This document shows, piece by piece, positions 6,796-8,972 of a stretch of 8,972 nucleotides of DNA. The stretch is from Kiloniellales bacterium (GTDB lineage: Bacteria > Pseudomonadota > Alphaproteobacteria > Kiloniellales > JAKSDN01). The stretch lies in NCBI GenBank assembly GCA_022360075.1, contig JAKSDN010000445.1, forward strand, positions 1-8,972, given 5' to 3'. The translations under genes and the position numbers were made by a program. Position 1 is the stretch's first letter. Every line of letters starts with the position of its first letter. The notes under the pieces are model-generated. The model had not been told where the DNA came from and ran no database searches. It worked only from the letters and a program-made list of their open reading frames with translations.

Positions 6796-6809
6796 CATCG
6801 TCGGCAGCA
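6789..6809 (+). repeat. Short direct repeat in recombinase tail, copy 1
   Basis: These 21 bases match 6885-6905 at 19 positions, with the shared start CCGCAACCAT. The copies are exactly 96 bases apart, so both read in the recombinase frame, as LPTMVA here and LTTMVA in the other copy. It overlaps the end of the larger repeat 6738-6795, suggesting a tandem or re-used crossover core. Confidence 0.6.
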
Positions 6810-6828
6810 CCCCAGAGGTGCTCGAAGA

Positions 6829-6854
6829 AGCGGCCCCATCCGGGCCGCTCTTTT
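6829..6854 (+). terminator. Rho-independent terminator-like hairpin
   Basis: An 8-base perfect stem, AGCGGCCC (6829-6836) with GGGCCGCT (6842-6849), loop CATCC, followed on the plus strand by CTTTTCGTTTT. It would end plus-strand transcription, such as read-through from the hydrolase about 240 bases upstream. It lies inside the recombinase tail, between the two 21-base repeats, which is an odd place and suggests it came from a former host gene end. Confidence 0.65.
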
Positions 6855-6884
6855 CGTTTTGTCGCCCACGACGGTTGTCCATCC

Positions 6885-6905
6885 CCGCAACCATTGTCGT
6901 CAGCA
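6885..6905 (+). repeat. Short direct repeat in recombinase tail, copy 2
   Basis: Partner of 6789-6809 (19 of 21 identical). On the minus strand it marks where the normal recombinase C-terminus would be expected to end, shortly after the LAGILTLAAG segment. The 32 codons after it, containing the hairpin and copy 1, look like an appended extension. Confidence 0.6.
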
Positions 6906-8511
6906 TCTGTTCGTCCTCCGGATGGGCAGGTGTCTTCTTGCCCGCCGCCAGGGTGAGGATGCCGGCAAGATCGCCTTCAAGCCAAAGATCGGCTTTGTCA
7001 TTCTCGCCGGGTCCAACCACGATGCGACCAACGAGTGAGCGAACGTCCTCGCTCGCTTCGAGTCGGGTTTGCTCGTCCTCCAGCGCTATGAACAAGCCAT
7101 CGACGCGCTTGCGATACTCCTCGGCCATGCTGGGATGGAGTAGTGCCGGCGGTTCCTCGATTGTTCGAGCTCGTGCAGGAGCTGCTCCTTGCGGTCTTCC
7201 AGCGCATCCATTTCCGCTTTCATGGATGAGCGGTAGAGCCCGTCCTTGATCGCCTCGATCATGGTGCGGATCTGTCGTTCGACTTTCTTTAGCTCCGCAC
7301 GCTTGGCGGCAAGGCCGGACGATGCTTCCATCCGCAGGCGGTTGATCTCCTGAGTGTACTCTTCGCAAAATTCCTTGAAGAGCGCCGGAGACATCAGGTG
7401 GTTGCGCAGTGCGTGCAGGATGCGGTGTTCCAGTTCGGTCCTAGTGATCCGAGTGTGGTTCGAGCATGTGCCCTTGTTCTTGACCGTTGAACAGCCGAAA
7501 TGGTCGCGATAGGCAATGGAATACCCGCCGCCGCATTCGGCGCATTTGATCAGGCCGGAGAAGAGATAGCGTTTGCGATGCGTTGCGCGGAGGCCATTGC
7601 CATCCGCGTCGACGTAACGCTTGCGGATCTCCTTCTGCCGATTCTTCACTGCTTGCCAAAGGTCGTCGTCAAGGATGCGCAGTTCGGGCACTTCCTGGAT
7701 GATCCATTCATCTTCGGGATTGAGCCGTGCCACGCGCTTGCCGGTCTCCGGGTCCTTCAGGAAGCGCTGTCGATTCCAAACGAGCCGGCCGATGTACAGC
7801 TCATTGTTCAACACGCCGTTGCCGCGCTTCACATTCCCGAACAGCGTGCTCGGTCCCCAGCCTTTCCCACGCGGTCCTGGAACGCCTTCGGCATTGAGCT
7901 CGTGAGCGATCTGGCGCGGCGATTTCCCGGCGGCGTAGTCAGTGAAGATTCGTCGGACGACCACCGCCTCTGCCGGGTCGATCTCACGCTCACCGCGTTC
8001 GGGCTCGCAATCGGCGCCGGTCTTGTGCACCACCTTGTAGCCGTAGCTGTTGCCGCCGCCCGACTTGCCGTCCTCGACACGGTCGCGGAGGCCGCGACGG
8101 GTCTTATCCGCGAGGTCCTTCAGGTAGAGTGCGCCCATCGTGCCCTTGAGGCCGATGTGCAGCTCGCTGATATCACCCTCGGACAGGGTGGACCATGCGC
8201 ACGCCAGCGAATGTCAGGCGTTTGTAGACGCCGGCGATGTCTTCCTGATCCCGAGAAATGCGGTCGAGCGACTCGGCAAGCACAAGGGTGAAGCGCCCCG
8301 CCTGCGCGTCCTGCATCAACGCTTGGACGCCCGGTCGGATCAGGCTTGCGCCCGAGATGGACCGATCACTATAGCTGTCGACGACCTTCCAGCCTTCGCG
8401 CTCGGCACGCTCGCGACACAGCCGCCATTGGTCCTCGATCGATGCGTCGCGTTGGTTGTCGGAAGAATAACGGGCGTATAGGGCAACGGAGAGCATGGCT
8501 TGGCCTTTCAA

Positions 8512-8703
8512 TCAGCCCCCCGAGTCTGAGTCCTTTCGGGCTGCCAGACAAGACTGCGCGTAGTGTTCCCTCGCCGCGTGACGGGCCAGAGCCCGCACGA
8601 TTCCGAGCAGTCTCGAGTCGATGGGCGTAGCCTGTGATGCAGGATTCGACCCCCGTTGTTTGTTCTTAGCTTTGGTTGAGCGGGGGCCATCTGTCGCCGT
8701 CAT
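8512..8703 (-). CDS. Small hypothetical protein upstream of the serine recombinase
   Basis: A 63-residue protein with a polar, basic, low-complexity N-terminus (residues 1-28), then a helical segment DSRLLGIVRALARHAAREHY (29-48) rich in Arg and Ala, and a charged tail. Its stop lies 15 bases before the recombinase ATG, so the two form an operon. I recall similar small proteins with an R-x-L-x-x-I-x-R-A-L-x-R-x-x-A-R-E pattern preceding serine recombinases in alphaproteobacteria. This memory could not be checked. The role is unknown; a recombination directionality factor or regulator is a guess from position. The start is uncertain: ATG at 8703 is preferred over TTG at 8712, and no clear ribosome site is visible for either. 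Confidence 0.65.
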   Translation of the reverse strand: MTATDGPRSTKAKNKQRGSNPASQATPIDSRLLGIVRALARHAAREHYAQSCLAARKDSDSGG

Positions 8704-8881
8704 GTACGACAAAATGACCGCTCAACTCAGTTGCTATAAGACGTTGCGCGGAAGCGTCATCCAAGTGTTTCTCCCGGCTGTTGGATGCCGCTTGCATGCT
8801 GTTCCTCAAACTGGATGATATTGGGTGTAGAACTTGATCACCGTTATGCCCTTGGGGTTTCTCAGGTTGCGACATCGGAGA

Positions 8882-8972
8882 TCAAACGCTCACGGGCCAT
8901 GACTCCAAGCGATAAGCACTGTCCCAGAACATCCATTCGTACTGCGTTGATCGTTTAAAGGCACGTAGCATC
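8882..8972 (-). CDS. TenA/thiaminase II-family protein, C-terminal fragment
   Basis: The last 29 codons of a gene entering from the right edge. The peptide contains FKRSTQYEWMFWDSAYRLE and then SWPVSV before a TGA at 8882-8884. The pattern F-x-x-(S/T)-x-x-Y-E-x-x-F-W-(D/E)-x-A-Y-R-x-E matches the C-terminal helix of TenA-type aminopyrimidine aminohydrolases, which salvage thiamine breakdown products; the glutamate in this helix is part of their active site. Only this end is present, so family assignment rests on a short stretch. The 178 bases between this stop and the small recombinase-linked gene hold no gene I can support. They contain AATGACCGCTC (8713-8723), also found at 5389-5399. Confidence 0.7.
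   Translation of the reverse strand, partial: MLRAFKRSTQYEWMFWDSAYRLESWPVSV

Larger units (their letters stand above)
6739..8496 (-). pseudogene. Large serine recombinase (resolvase/invertase family), broken by two frameshifts
   Basis: Site-specific DNA recombinase of the large serine type, about 585 codons if repaired. Frame one (8496 to about 8190) holds the resolvase domain: YARYSSDNQ (7-15) with nucleophile Ser11, SISGASLIRPG, and LDRISRD. A single extra base at 8190/8191 then ends this frame at a TGA near 8173; removing it restores the expected MVTLSEGDISELHIGLKGTM. Frame two (about 8190 to 7160) holds ALYLKDLADKTRRGL, the Recombinase domain, a zinc ribbon with CAECGGG and later cysteines, and a coiled coil. 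One base is missing near 7155-7161; the third frame continues with EEPPALLHPSMAEEYRKRV and LAGILTLAAG to the stop at 6739. The ATG at 8494-8496 has AAGG 7 bases upstream. Catalytic residues survive but no full-length protein can be made without frameshifting, so it is probably inactive. Sequencing error could also explain single-base changes. Confidence 0.85.

Noticed and set aside
7500..8291. 263-codon plus-strand open frame
   Set aside because: Antisense shadow of the serine recombinase; no domain pattern and low plausibility of composition.
8639..8657. tRNA-like T-arm sequence (GGATTCGACCCCC)
   Set aside because: It lacks the full T-loop and no acceptor, D or anticodon stems can be folded around it; it lies inside the small coding frame.

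Overview
The window looks like a GC-rich alphaproteobacterium, probably of the Rhizobiales type. This is inferred from codon and GC usage, from a LysR regulator resembling OccR/NocR, and from a large serine recombinase of the kind common on rhizobial islands. It is not proven by any marker gene. I see no rRNA, tRNA or CRISPR array.

Left region (1-4933, all minus strand): a catabolic gene set read right to left. A LysR-type regulator (4010-4933) is followed by an MmgE/PrpD-family protein (2474-3907), an FAD-dependent oxidoreductase of the glycerol-3-phosphate dehydrogenase family (882-2474) and the N-terminal part of a Tat-exported peptide/nickel-type ABC substrate-binding protein (1-832, running off the left edge). 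The MmgE/PrpD stop and the oxidoreductase start overlap (TGATG). The substrate-binding protein starts 49 bases after the oxidoreductase stop. This looks like one uptake-plus-degradation operon. The substrate cannot be named from sequence. The oxidoreductase keeps its FAD-binding parts but has lost the GGKLTTYR-type motif of classical GlpD.

Middle region (4934-6738): a gene-poor stretch, then a divergent pair. An ArsR-family repressor (5400-5726, minus) and an alpha/beta hydrolase with an Asp nucleophile (5777-6586, plus) share a 50-base intergenic region holding an imperfect palindrome, probably the ArsR operator. The pair lies between two direct copies of a 58-base repeat (5211-5268 and 6738-6795; 43 of 58 identical, ungapped). 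The right copy is also the 3' tail of the recombinase gene.

Right region (6739-8972, minus): a large serine recombinase broken by two single-base frameshifts (near 8190 and near 7155), preceded by a small 63-codon gene that I recall as a frequent companion of such recombinases. The recombinase tail contains a second direct repeat of 21 bases (19 identical) with a terminator-like hairpin between the copies, probably a layered attachment site. At the right edge is the last 29 codons of a TenA/thiaminase II-like gene.

Overall: a host catabolic operon on the left, a thiamine-salvage gene on the right, and between them a decayed recombinase module with an ArsR-controlled hydrolase bracketed by attachment-like repeats.
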